Under the pieces are notes generated by a model that made no database searches, had not been told where the DNA came from, and saw only the letters and a list, made by a program, of their open reading frames with translations. From the NCBI RefSeq assembly GCF_018812025.1, contig NC_063052.1, positions 30,643,951 through 30,707,950 on the forward strand: a stretch of DNA of 64,000 bases, in the 5' to 3' direction. Every line of letters begins with the position of its first letter. The stretch's first letter is position 1. A program made the position numbers and the translations under genes. The DNA comes from Megalobrama amblycephala (Eukaryota > Chordata > Actinopteri > Cypriniformes > Xenocyprididae). Below are positions 12,860 to 25,978 of this stretch, piece by piece.

Positions 12860-14135
12860 TCCTTTGAGACACAAATGTGTCTTAAGTTATTGTCAACTTT
12901 GACCCGCCAAGGCTTGGACTCTACAAGAGTCCTGAAGGTGTGCTGTGGTATCTGGCACCAAGACGTTAGCAGCAGATCCTTCAAGTTCTGTAGGTTGCGA
13001 GTTGAAGCCGTGGTGGATCGAACTTGTTGGTCCAGCACATCCCACAGATGCTCAAATGGATTGAGATCTGGGGAATGTGGAGGCCAGGGCAACACCTTGA
13101 ACTCTTCATCATGTTCCTCAAACCATTACTGAACACCATTACTGAACAATGTGTGCAGTGTGGCAGGGTGAATATAGGCCACTTCCACCAGGGAACACCA
13201 TTGTTATGAAGGGGTGCACCTGGTCTGCAACAATGTTTAGTAAGGTGCTACAGTATGTGTCAAATTGACATCCACATGAATGGCTGGACCCAAGGTTTCC
13301 CAGCAGAAGATTGCCCAGAGCATCACACTCCCTCCATCGGCTTGTCGTCATCCCAAAGTGCATCCTGGTACCATAACTTCCCCAGATAAACGGAGCACAC
13401 GTACATGGCCATCCATGTGATGTAAAAGACAATGGGACTCATCGGACCAGATGATCTTCTTTCACTGCTCCAAGGTCCAGTTGTGATGCTCGCATGCCCA
13501 TTATAGGCACTTTTGACAGTGGACGGGGGTCATCATATGCACTCTGATACCGCTTTTCCACTGGGACTAATGCCGGAGCTGGAGCTGGTGCTGGGCCAAA
13601 AGTGGCACTCGTTCAGAACATGTTTCCACTGGCAGGGAGCAGACCCCTCTATGTCACCAACATGTGACCGGAATGGCTTGTTATCTCTTGCAGGAGAACG
13701 TTGATCTCTTCTCCTGACCACTGCTGAACGGACATATTTAATTGTTGTTGTTATGTTGTTTATTTACCTGAACTTTGGCGGCTTTTAAAAATGACGCCTT
13801 TCAAACTGCGGTCAATAGTGGAAGCTCCGCCTACTGACATCATAGTTTCCCTTGTTTGAGACCAGCAAGGTTTCGGGGCCAGTTCAGAACCAGGATCTGG
13901 ACACCAGCCCAGGATTTCTTTGAGTAGAAAAGCACAGCCCAGATCCAAATTGGGCTCCGCCACCAGCCCCGGTGGAAAAGCGGTATGATTACCATTATTC
14001 CCATATTTCCCCTCCCATAACCATTATCAACATTTTGTGTGACTTGTGCCTCAGTAGACCTTCTGTTGGCTCAGACCAGATGGGATAGCCTTCGTTGCCC
14101 TTGTGCATCGATGAGCCTTGGGCGCCCAAGTCAAC
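12860..14135 (-). pseudogene. Decayed Tc1/mariner-type transposase
   Basis: On the minus strand the C-terminal part reads LPWPPHSPDLNPFEHLWDVL, the hallmark of Tc1-like DDE transposases (12856-13095). Further upstream a middle part (about 13139-13432) and an N-terminal helix-turn-helix piece near 14040-14130 (QRRLSHLV, STEAQVTQ) are recognisable. They are in different frames with stops, so the gene is dead. A 440-bp MITE interrupts it at 13547-13986. Confidence 0.8.
13547..13986. mobile_element. MITE nested in the Tc1 pseudogene
   Basis: Termini ATACCGCTTTTCCACTGG and CCGGTGGAAAAGCGGTAT are inverse complements apart from one position. The interior is repeats of CCAGC/GCTGG-type words and has no ORF of note. 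It separates Tc1-like sequence on both sides, so it inserted after the Tc1 copy. A target duplication is unclear (perhaps TGAT). Confidence 0.7.
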
Positions 14136-15186
14136 TCTGACTTCAACTATGTTAAAAAAACGAACTCAAAAACTCTAAATTCTCTCAGCAGATTCCAACA
14201 CTGGATCCTGGACATCTGCCCACAGCTCCACACATTATGTTAATGACATATCATTAACATGTTTTTTTTTTCCCATTCCTGTTACCCTACAACATCTCAA
14301 TTTTTCTCTCTCTTCCCATTAAATATGAAATGGATAAATCTGTTCTATCTAACCCATATTCTGCCTCATGGCCTCATTCTGGGAACAACATTCTGATTGT
14401 GACAGATTCCTGACATTAATAAAGACTTTTATTATGAAGTCAGAAGTGGGTAAATGATTGAAGCAGAACCCCAGAGAGCAGCTCCAGAGGACGAGGTCAT
14501 CAGACATCAGCGGGAACACAATCATGAGTGACAGATCCATGATGAGAAAATTAACAGTAACACCTCAGGCCATGTACGACACACCTCACATGAACACAAC
14601 ACGCTTAATTCAACCCCATCGACCCACACATGAACCCCCATTTCACCAACACACACACACGTTTATTTTATTGGATATGCTACAGGAACAAACAGCACAG
14701 ATTCCCCTCGAGACAGCCAATGAGGGACCCGAAGGGCAGAGCGGCTTCTCATTTATCACGTTTGGCAGCTCCAGGGTTTGTGGGTTTGCTCTGAACACAA
14801 TGACTCGTGGTTCATTCAGCTCTGCATTTAGCAGCGATGGCAATCAAGACTTCAACTGCAATCAAAACTGAGAGACTGAGTCAATAATCACTTCAGTTGC
14901 TCTGAGCAGGTGTGACGCCGCTGGCCATGATGCTACAATTTGGTTTTTATCGATACATTTAGTTCCTGATACAGTCATGTAGGTTAGCAGATCAAAACTG
15001 CTTTTATGGTGTTTATGGCAATGTGAACTAAATGTTTTTCTGATTAGGAACATGTGAAATGATAAAAAAAAAAAAAAAAAAAAATTTCAAGATGCATAAC
15101 TTGACAATACTTTGATGTTTTGCCAGAGAGAGACTAAACTATTATTGTAAACAATAATATTTAAAAGTAAAAACGTTTTTTATTAA

Positions 15187-16122
15187 AAGGTGCCATCGAA
15201 TGAAAAATTGAATTTACCTTGGCATAGTTGAATAACAAGAATTCAGTACATGGAAACGACATACAGTGAGTCTCAAACTCCATTGTTTCCTCCTTCTTAT
15301 ATAAATCTCATTTTTTAAAATGAGAGGCGAAGAACAGGCGAATCTCAACATAACACCGACTGTTACGTAACAGTCGGGGTGTACGCCCCAATATTTGCAT
15401 ATGCCAGCCCATATTCAAGGCATTAGACAAGGGCAAAACGTCTGGATCTGTGCACAGCTGAATCATCAGATTTTATGCAGGTAAGCAAGCAAGGACAACA
15501 GCGAAAAATGGCAGATGGGGCAATAATAACTGACATGATCCATGTTATCATGATATTTTTAGGGATATTTGTAAATTGTCTTTCTAAATGTTTCGTTAGC
15601 ATGTTGCTAATGTACTGTTAAATGTGGTTAAAGTTACCATCGTTTCTTGTATTCACGGAGACAAGAGCCGTCGCTATTTTCATTTTTAAACACTTGCAGT
15701 CTGTATAATTCATAAACACAACTTCATTCTTTATAAATCTCTCCAACAGTGTGTAATGTTAGCTTTAGCCACGAAGCACTATCAAACTCATTCAGAATCA
15801 AATTTAAACATCCAAATAAATACTATACTCACAGGAATCGATGTATGCATGACGAACACTTTGTAAAGATCCATTTTGAGGGTTATATTAGCTGTGTGAA
15901 CTTTGTGTTTGCTGTTTAAGGCTGTCGAGAGCTTGCGGGGGCGGGGAGCAGGAGATTTAAAGGGGCCGCGCGCTTAATCGGTGCATATGTAATTATGGCT
16001 CAAAATAGGCAGTTAAAAAAAATTAATTAAAAAAAATCTATGGGGTATTTTGAGCTGAAACTTCACAGACACGTTCAGGGGACACCTTAGACTTATATTA
16101 CATCTTTTGAAAAGGGGCACCT
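15187..16122. mobile_element. TTAA-flanked MITE (family A), full copy
   Basis: Starts AAGGTGCCATCGAA after TTAA (15183-15186) and ends GGGGCACCT before TTAA (16123-16126). An internal palindrome centred near 15366 reads ACTGTTACGTAACAGT. It is homologous in inverted orientation to 18493-19458. No transposase. Confidence 0.75.
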
Positions 16123-18492
16123 TTAAGAAGTCATCATTACTAATGTTATTTTAGGATTTTATAATTTGACAATAAACATCCAAATCTTTTTCAGGAAACC
16201 CTTCAAATCTGCCTATTTAGTTTGTGTTGGAATGTGATGCCATTTTCCCCCATTAGATTTTTCAGCCAAACAGTGCTGTGTTTGCTGGTCCAGCTTTGAA
16301 AGTACACAGAGCCGACCAATAGGAAGTCAATGAAAGACTCATTTCAAATGACAGTAAAATTGACCAATCATATCCCTCTAATTGGGTGTGGTTTGTTATC
16401 ACTAACTTTATGACAAGTTCTGCCCACTGTGGGTAACAAGATTGGGGGAAAAGAGCTGATAAAATAGCTAGTGCTGTTAACAATGGAAAATGTAATTAAG
16501 TAATTAGTGAGGTGGACATCGTTGCTAATTTATTATCCAGAGCATTTAAGATTACCTTTTAATGAAAAATTTGATTTAATCAGCAAAGGAAGACCTACAC
16601 CAGAGCTTAATTTGGTGCAGAAAGCCAAAGCTTTTTAAAGCATTTCAACCCCAGCAAATACAAGTGATTCCCCTGGATGACAGCATCAACCAAGAAGCTA
16701 AAGCTTTACTGCTAAAATTGTTTGCTTAGTTATTTCAAATCTAATAGGTCATATGTCAACTGATTTTACTGGCCACCAGCATATGTTAAGCTTTATTTGA
16801 GAATAAAAGTCATTTTGCACAATTACTGATCAATCTGTAAATATACCAACTCAGCGACTATTGTGCTCATTTGCTGTAACTCTGCATAACAGTTACATTT
16901 TTCCCCAAATAAACCATAAGTTTATTACGGTCTGTTACATACATTTATTAGGCCGCTGTGCCAGCCTAATAATATTATTTATTATCAACATTTCTTGTTT
17001 GTGGTGGTGGGCTCCAAAATGCTTCGATCACTGGTCTTCATCTATGATGTGGAAGTGTCTGCCTCTAATTTGCTTTGGTCTGAGCGCTATCATGATACGT
17101 CGGCTTACATTAAATTTTGTTGGTTTTGTGTCATACACAAGTTGTCACCATATTCCGCTGAAGTACCGCTGGGTTACGATTAGGGTTGCAAAGTTTCCAG
17201 AAACTTTCCGTAATTTTGGGTAACTTTTCAGGATTTTTGAAAACTGTCCAGGATTTATTGGAAATTTTCAGAAACTTTCTCATACCATACCAAAAACTCT
17301 AATTTTGAAGCAGTTATGTTCATTTTTAAAAATGTATGTTTCTAATAAATAACTAGATAAGACAGTTTGGGGTGTAAGTGTGTGCAGTTTATGTTGTAGA
17401 GTAAAATGTTCAAGTATCGTCATGGCTTTATTAAACTCATAAATTGAAAAACCCCATTATAAAATCCCATAGGAAAATCTCAAGGGAACCAGGGCTGCAT
17501 TAGTCTTCCGGGTTTTGACATCATCCATGCACCACTCTAATCAAAACGCAATATAGAATTCCATTCAGGACTCCCTAGCAACCACCTGTCAATGCCCTAG
17601 TAACCATGTACAGTAAAATGACACTAGCAAGCACTCTGAAGCATCTTACCACAGTGAGTCCTGCACTGGCAAACACTACATGTGCTTCAGAAAATGCCAC
17701 TTTTATATATAATAAAGCTAAAACGTGTTTTATGAATCTATACATTTTAAATTTAAAGTCTATCAAGTAACTCAACTTGAGTTTTACAGCAGTGCAGTAA
17801 AGCATTTGAGCCGTGTTGATTCAGTGATCTGTAATGATCTGTGATCTTAGATGCCGTACTTTCATTAGCAGCACGACTGTTTTCCTGATTAATGCATCAA
17901 AAAAGCTGGAAGAAAATCAAACATGCACGGAAAGATAAGTTCTCATGAAACACGCTATAGATATTTGGATCACAGGAGCGAGTTTGGTCGAGTTTGATGT
18001 CGCAGCGGGTCATGCGGGTCAGATTTTCCACTCACTGTAGTGATGATACGTGACCTGCTCGGTCATTAAACACAGATATTATTCAGGGAATAGTGAAAGG
18101 AAACACACTAATGAGTCCAGGAGCCAAGATCACAGACTGTACATGGAGTTTGATCCCACAGCAAACAGACATCAAGCACAAACCACCCCATAAATCATTC
18201 AGCAGCTGTCAGGACACATGTGACAAACACACATGAACGCATGCATGCTGGGTTTCCATGTTTTATGAAGACTTTCCATAGACATGATTTTTTTTACTGT
18301 ACAAACTGTAAATTATTTCCTTTAACCCTAAACCTGCACATCAAAGAAAACAACCTCAATCAGATCTGCAGTGTCTTCAAATCAGTAGTGCATTTAAGAT
18401 ACGGATGATTTAAAGCAGTGGTTTTTAACCTGTGGGCCGCGGCCCACTAGGGATCCTCAGTGATCCTCCAGGTGGGCCGCGAGATAACTTAA

Positions 18493-19458
18493 AGGTGCCA
18501 TCGAACGTTTTTTTACAAGATGTAATATAAGTCTAAGGTGTCCCCTGAATGTGTCTGTGAAGTTTCAGCTCAAAATACCCCATAGATTTTTTTAATTAAT
18601 TTTTTTAACTGCCTATTTTGGGGCATAATTAGAAATGCACCGATTCAGGCTGCGGCCCCTTTAATTGCTCGCGCTCTCCGCCCCCTCCCGAGCTCTCGAC
18701 TCTATCACTGCATAAACAAAGTTCACACAGCTAATATAATCCTCAAAATGGATCTTTACAAAGTGTTCGTCATGCATACTGCATGCATACATCGGATCAT
18801 GTGAGTATTGTATTTATTTGGATGTTTACATTTGATTCTGAATGAGTTTGAGATTTTGCTCCGTGGCTAAAGCTAACATTACACACTGTTGGAGAGATTT
18901 ATAAAGAATGAAGTTGTGTTTATGAATTAAACAGACTGCAAGTGTTTAATAATGAAAATAACGACAGTCTTGTCTCCGTGAATACAGTAAGAAACGATGG
19001 GAACTTTAACCACATTTAACAGTACATTATCAACATGCTAACGAAACATTTAGATAGACAATTTACAAATATCACTAAAAATATCATGATATCATGGATC
19101 ATCTCAGTTATTATTGCTCCATCTGCCATTTTTCGCTATTGTTCTTGCTTGCTTGACTAGTCTGATGATTCATCTGTGCACAGATCCAGACGTTAATACT
19201 GGCTGTCCTTGTCTAATGCCTTGAACATGACCTGACGTATGCAAATATTGGGGGCGTACATATTAATGATCCCGACTGTTACGTAACAGTCGGTGTTATG
19301 TTGAGATTCGCCTGTTCTTCGGAGGTCTTTTAAACAAATGAGATTTATATAAGAAGGTGGAAACAATGGAGTTTGAGACTCACTGTATGTCATTTCCATG
19401 TACTGAACTCTTATTCAACTATGCCAAGGTAAATTCAATTTTTAATTCTAGGGCACCT
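18493..19458. mobile_element. TTAA-flanked MITE (family A), full copy
   Basis: Starts AGGTGCCATCGAAC after TTAA (18489-18492) and ends AGGGCACCT before TTAA (19459-19462). It carries the same central ACTGTTACGTAACAGT palindrome near 19283. It is the opposite orientation of the 15.2-kb copy. Confidence 0.75.
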
Positions 19459-20928
19459 TTAAAAAATAATTTAAATATATTAATATAATTCATTGATTTA
19501 ATTATTAATACGTTACATTAAAAAAGCTAAATTAAATTAATTAAAAAATACATTTAAAACAAGGCACCACTTCTCTCGTACGTATTCTGTGATTGTTTTG
19601 GATCAGCCCAGGCTGTTTCTCATCATGCTGCTGTGAAATATAGACTGAAAATTCAAAACACAAACTCTCTCAGTTGGAAAAAGTAAACCAGTGTCGCTAA
19701 AAAGGTTTTGATGGATGACGAATGTAATGAAGGTAAAGACATTTTTACTTTGCTTGAGTTTCTTCTTTAAAGAAATAATGACATGGGGTTGAAAAGTAAT
19801 AACACTACAATACAAATGTTTTTGTGAAGTTAAAAAAAGGGGGGAGGGGGGCCGTGCAGTATTGATTCGGAGAGGAGGGGGGCCTTGATGTAAAAAAGGT
19901 TGGGAACCACTGATTTAAATTGATAAAATGAACTTTATCATCAAACCCATTATGACTTATATGTTTATCAGGACAATTTATCTGCCAATATTTGGCTATT
20001 TGACATCAACATCACTTGATGATAAAAGCTTGTCTCATTGATCAACAGAATCATTTGCATCAGCATTAAAATTTACAGATGGCCTTGTCACTAAAAACAT
20101 TATCATCATTAATAAATTTAATGTAAATCTCAAGCAAATCATAACAGGTTGATTGCTTGTATAGTCTCAAAATCAAATTATTATCATCCAGTTCTAATCT
20201 GCTAAATGTGACTATAAGGCATGAAGATATTAAGATATTATATTATCACCATGATTTTTTAAGCTGCTTTGAAACAATGTGTGTTATGAAAAGCGCTATA
20301 TAATTAAATTTGACTTGACATGCACAAGAACACCAGAAAGAAATAAAGTAACTATCCACGAAGCACTTTTTAATTGAGTAAAAAAAAAAAAATCCAATAG
20401 CAAGTTCCTCCACACAGAACAGCAGTCCCACTTCAAAAGAACGAATTAAAAAAAACTTTACAACTCAAATAACATACATCTGCTGAAGAATTCATTAGGG
20501 AGGCAGCACAATTTATGCCAACCAAAATATTCAGCTGAAAATACTCCAGAAGAGAAAGAAAAGGCCATTTAAACAGAAAGCATTACTTTAGCATTTTTGG
20601 GATTAAAATTAATTTCAGTGCATCACTAGAATATATATGTTTTTTTAACAAAAACGCATTTTGGTTTGCATTTTGCTTTAACAGTTTTGCTTTTAAACCC
20701 TCTACTCACACGCACCATATAGAAATGCAAATTTGCTTTTATAAATTTAGGGAACTGTTGTTCTGCAGGAATCTATACGTCTTTTATTTACATATAATAT
20801 TTGCAGATATTAGTAAACACTACTGTTCTAATGTTTGCAGTAGCAAGGATGCATTTAATTGATCAAAACAAGTGACTAAAGATTTAAAATTAATGTTGTT
20901 CTTTTAAACTTTCTCCAAAGAATCTTAA

Positions 20929-21356
20929 AGGTGCCCTAGAACCAGTTTTTACAAGATGTAATATAAGTCTAAGGTGTCCCCTGAATGTGTCTGTGAAGTT
21001 TCAGCTCAAAATACCCCACAGATTGTTTTTAATTAATTTTTTTAACTGCCCATTTTGGGGCATCATTAACTATGCACCGATTCAGCGCGTGGCCCCTTTA
21101 AATCGCGCAATCATGGATCATGTCAGTTATTATTGCTCCATCTGCCATTTTTCGCTATTGTCCTTGCTTGCTTCCCTAGTCTGATGATTCAGCTGTGCAC
21201 AGATCCAGACGTTAATACTGGCTGCCCTTGTGTAATGCCTTGAACATGAGCTGGCATATGCAAATATTGTGGGCCGCGTACATATTAATGATCCCGACTG
21301 TTACGTAACAGTCGGTGTTATGTTGAGATTCGCCTGTTTTTGATTCTAGGGCACCT
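20929..21356. mobile_element. TTAA-flanked MITE (family A), internally deleted
   Basis: Starts AGGTGCCCTAGAACC after TTAA and ends CTAGGGCACCT before TTAA (21357-21360). It lacks about half of the interior of the 18.5-kb copy, with the junction near 21108, but keeps the ACTGTTACGTAACAGT palindrome. Confidence 0.7.
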
Positions 21357-22186
21357 TTAAAAAATAAAAATAATAATAATTAAATAATGATAATAAGAAA
21401 TAATAAGTTTCTTGAGCAGCAAATTAGCATATTAGAATGATTTCTGAAGGATCATGTGACACTGAAGACTGGAGGAATGATGCTGAAAATTCAGCTTTGA
21501 TCACAGGAATAAATTACATTTTAAAATATATAGAAATCAGTTATTTTAAATTGTAACAATATTTCACAATATTACTGTTTTACTGTATTTTTGACCAAAT
21601 AAATGCAGCCTTGGTGAGCAGAGGAGACTCAGCAGTGTACATACATATAAAACAGCCACTGAAGAACTCAGTCAAACACATTTTTAAAAGTCTGTGGTCA
21701 AACCCTTTTGGTGAGTAAAACCTTATATGAACTTCTGTATGAGACCCATTAAACACATAGGTTCAGTAATGACCTCAGCAGAGACATGCTCTTTAATCTG
21801 AGATAATGAGCCCCGCTGAGACAGACGCTGCAGTGCTGTGCTTTATTACACGTGTTGACTGTACGTGATTGATTTTACCCTTGTTAAGAGCCGAAGAGCT
21901 GTGAGTTTGTGCTGAAGAACAGCTTTGTAGGCACAATTTAGTGTTGAAAACTGAATCGCTGAGATGGAAAATGCCCTAGAAGTGAACGACTCTTTAATTT
22001 CAAACCATTACTGAGCAAATCTTTCCTCAACACACTTACAGTACCACAGCAGTGGCACCGACACTAAACTAATGGGAGCAATTTTAAGCTGGTCAAACAA
22101 ACATGCTGGCAAGAGAGAAGGGGTTTATTGACCATCCATTATTTAACTCCTGTTGTGTTAAAAACTGGGTACAACTTTAGTGTTGA

Positions 22187-22204
22187 GGGGGGGGGGGGGG
22201 GGGG
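22187..22204 (+). repeat. Run of 18 guanines
   Basis: An uninterrupted G18 tract lies in the ndst1 intron. It is able in principle to form a G-quadruplex and is a likely place for length variation or assembly error. Confidence 0.9.
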
Positions 22205-22502
22205 TCAAATTGACTCCTATTGGTTTCCTTGCAATTCACCCCAAAAAAAATAAATAAATAAAATATCAAGGAGCACATATGATGTGTTCAAATACTGCCT
22301 ATGTAGACAACTCACTTGGTTTTGATATAAAGCCAATCAGAAATAGTGAAACATCTAGTCAGTCTTTTATTCCAGAGAGGATCAGCAGGTCACGTCATGC
22401 TTTTCTCTGCTGAGTCGACAACAATGTGCTCCAGAGTCCAGACTTACAAAAACTACACAGTAATGAGTGTTTGGTTTATAAGCTGAGAGAAACTCAACAC
22501 TT

Positions 22503-22532
22503 GTTACACACACACACACACACACACACACA
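22503..22532. repeat. (CA)n microsatellite hosting a hAT-like insertion
   Basis: A short CA repeat abuts the left end of the element at 22533. CA repeats continue after its right end at 22863, so one microsatellite was split by the insertion. Confidence 0.75.
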
Positions 22533-22862
22533 TAGGGCTGTAAAAATAAAAAATAAAATAAAAGTCTGTGTTTACGTAATAAATGTGTGTGTTCTGTGTA
22601 TAATAATTATGTATATATAAATACACACACATACATGTATAAATTTAAGAAATATATGCATGTAGAAATAAATATATATTTAAATATATTTTATATTATA
22701 TATAAATATAAATATTTTATATATAAATATAACATTTTTCTTAAATATACATGTGTGTATTTATATATACATAATTATTATACACAGAACACACACACAT
22801 TACGTAAACACAGACTTTTATTTTGCAAACGATTAATCGCGATTAATTGTTGTGCAGCCCTA
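22533..22862. mobile_element. Near-perfect palindromic hAT-like MITE
   Basis: It begins TAGGGCTG and ends CAGCCCTA. Flanks are CACACACA on both sides, which fits an 8-bp hAT target duplication although the microsatellite context makes it ambiguous. Arms of about 100 bp (AAGTCTGTGTTTACGTAATA and its complement) face each other around an AT-rich centre near 22690. Confidence 0.75.
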
Positions 22863-25411
22863 CACACACACTCACGAAACAGTCACACACACATACACAC
22901 ACACACACACACACTCTCTCACGTCACACTCACACACTGTAATACAAATACAACATACGTAAAAAGCGTACATAAAAAATAGATCACTTTAATATCTCAG
23001 TCTTTTACTGTAAATTAAATGCCAATTATTTTAGTATTATTTATATATAGAATTAATTTTGAATTAGCTTGTTTATATATTTTTTTCGTTTTAGTAATTT
23101 TATTGTATTTGTATTTTACGTCACTTTTCTGAGCATTTCTATTTATTTTCCTCTAAATTATGCGATGATTGCTATCCGAGGATGTTTGCGTGATCCTATG
23201 TGCACAGAGAGGAAAGCAGAAACTAGTTGTCAGCGCTGTCCTGTGATTTATCACTAAAGTAGCTTAGAAACTCAAAACTTATAGCATATATTGTTCTACT
23301 TTTGAACTATTTGCAACTCACAGCTTCACAATTAATATAGAGACGGTTTGAATAATTCACACACGCAATCACTCATACTGATACTGTATTAATTTATCTT
23401 TATATGATTTACAACGAGCAGAAATCTGTAAGAAATGTTACGAACCGTAGATAAAATAACTGCTGGAAGTGAGCTGTTATGTCAGATCACTCTTTCAATA
23501 GGAAAAAATATCCCACCTTTAATAGTCAAGCAAATTTACAGTACAAACCTTGTCAGTGAACTATGAGGGCAAAAAAACAAACAAACAAAATAATCGTTTA
23601 TTAATCGTAATCGAGGTAAAATGTTCAATTAATCGAGGTTTTGATTTTAGGCCATAATCGCCCAGCCCTAGATCAAACATTTCTCATTAAATTCATCCAA
23701 GAGCAAATTGTTTATAGCTTTTAGTCTTATACTCCCATAGTGAACTTGAGACAAAGCTGATATTTAAAAAAAAGAAGTGAAAACCCTCCTGAGCTATGAA
23801 AGAGAAACTTCTGAGCAACGACATTTTCAGGAAATCTTTCATTTCTCATTCTCACTGATGTTAGTTATGGTATGACACGAAATAAAAGCTTCATGACCAG
23901 GGTTATTTTAGCTAACTAAAACTAAAATCATAAAAAATTTGTGTCACTTGAAATGAATAAAAAAAAAAAAAAAACTAGTTTTAATTCATCTAGCTGCCAA
24001 GGCACCTTTTCTCATCTTTATTTAGTTTAACAATGTATAAAACTACTAAAACTGAAATAATGAATAAAAACTAAAAGGTACATAGACATTAAAAAACAAA
24101 GACTAATAAGAATGACCAACACATTTTAACTTAAATTAAATCGAAAACCTTCATATTACAATAAAAACTGCTCATTACAGCACTGTTCATTAGAGGAAGT
24201 ACATGCTGACATATGAGGAACCTCAACAGGGGTCGTGAAACTCACTCTGAGACCGTCAAGACGATACGGTGAGGAGAAGCGACGGACCTGACTGCTCTTT
24301 AAATTACAGCAGAGATGTGTGTTTCAGGGGCACGTGGGTAATGAGATCGGCACACACACCCTTGCCTGGTGATTTGAGCTGGACGGCAGATGATTCTTGT
24401 GCCCTGTGACCTTTCACCTAAATATGATTCCAAGCCTGCATCTGGATTGGCCGAGAGCTCGTAACGGGTCAGATGATGTAACATGATCCCGAAAACGACA
24501 GTGTCGTCTGACACCTCTGAGAGCAGGACACAGTCTTGTGTAAAGTGCACTTCATATTCCCTTTAGAAGCATTTAAACATTTAAAGTCGGCATGAAACGG
24601 AACTTGTGATAGTTTTTCTTCCCTACTATGACGTATAACCGAGTGAAACGGCTTCTCGAACAAGAAAAAGTGTAGGGCGGGGCTTGATTATGTTTATAGG
24701 GAATTGATTGGATGATTGTGGTTTGCTATTGGTCAGTCTCATGTGAGTGACAGGTTGACCTGCCCTCGTTCCAATTTTTGTCTTTTGCTGACTACTAAAG
24801 TTCAAGTGTGGTGACCTCTGACCTGTTGGTTCTGAAATTTCTTTGCATACTCCAGGCTGTAGTGTCGCTGACTAAACACAACATCAGTGATGTACTGTTA
24901 CAGCAAGTGACGGTAATGATATGTAAATATTCATAAGGGGCGGGGCTTGGGTTCTGTTGCAATAAACCCCTTTAGCCCTCGGTTATCAACAAATTGTCAA
25001 CATCGGTTCTCTTTACTTTAGTGGTTTGTTTCAACTGGCTTTTGATCTTCATGACAGAGATACAAACGAGTTTCTGAACTCACATCAATGAAAACAACAA
25101 CAACTTTACAGTCTTTAAAAATGGATCAAAAATAATTATAGGGCTACAAGATTAATCAAATCATGTGTTTGGGTCACTTTACTGTATATTTGGAAACAAC
25201 GCGCCAACCAGCTTTCTAACCTTATGATGAGAAGTGCTTATAAACTGACATTTGTCTAAAAAAAGAGATGCTTTAAGGGCTTTAACCTTTTAATAAAAGC
25301 TTGATGTTTTAACATTTGAAAATGAACAAACTAAGACAGCCATAAATATTAATATTTTACTTATATTATATAGTATAGTAATATTAATATAGCAATACAT
25401 AGTAATATTAA

Positions 25412-25978
25412 AGGGTTAGTTCACCTAAAAATGAAATTTATTACTCACCCTCATGCCGTTCCACACCCATAAGACCTTCGTTAATCTTCGGAACACAAAT
25501 TAAGATATTTTTGATAAAATCCGATGACTCAGTGAGGCCTTCATAGGGAGCAATGACATTTCCTCTCTCAAGATCCATTAATGTACTAAAAACATATTTA
25601 AATCAGTTCATGTGAGTACAGTGGTTCAATATTAATATTATAAAGCAATATTTTTTGTGCACCAAAAAAAAACAAAATAACGACTTATTTAATGATGGCC
25701 GATTTCAAAACACTGCTTCAGAAAACTTCGAAGCGTTATGAATCTTTTGTGTCGAATCAGCTGTTCGGAGTGCCAAAGTCACGTGATTTCAGCAGTTTGG
25801 CAGTTTGACACCCGAATCATGATTTGACACAAAAGATTCATAACGCTCCGAAGCCATCGGATTTCAACAAAAATATCTTAATTTGTGTTCTGAAGGTGAA
25901 TGAAGGTCTTATGGGTGTGGAACGGCATGAGGGTGAGTAATAAATGACATTATTTTCATTTTTGGGTGAACTAACCCT
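25412..25978. mobile_element. TTAA-flanked MITE (family B)
   Basis: Ends are AGGGTTAGTTCACC and GGTGAACTAACCCT with TTAA on both sides (25408-25411, 25979-25982). Subterminal TTACTCACCCTCATGCCGTT is mirrored at the right end. The same family lies at 30918-37803 (heavily invaded) and 63500-64000. Non-coding. Confidence 0.8.

Noticed and set aside
14458..14871. 137-codon plus-strand frame
   Set aside because: No splice sites, domain or repeat relation; composition like surrounding intron sequence.
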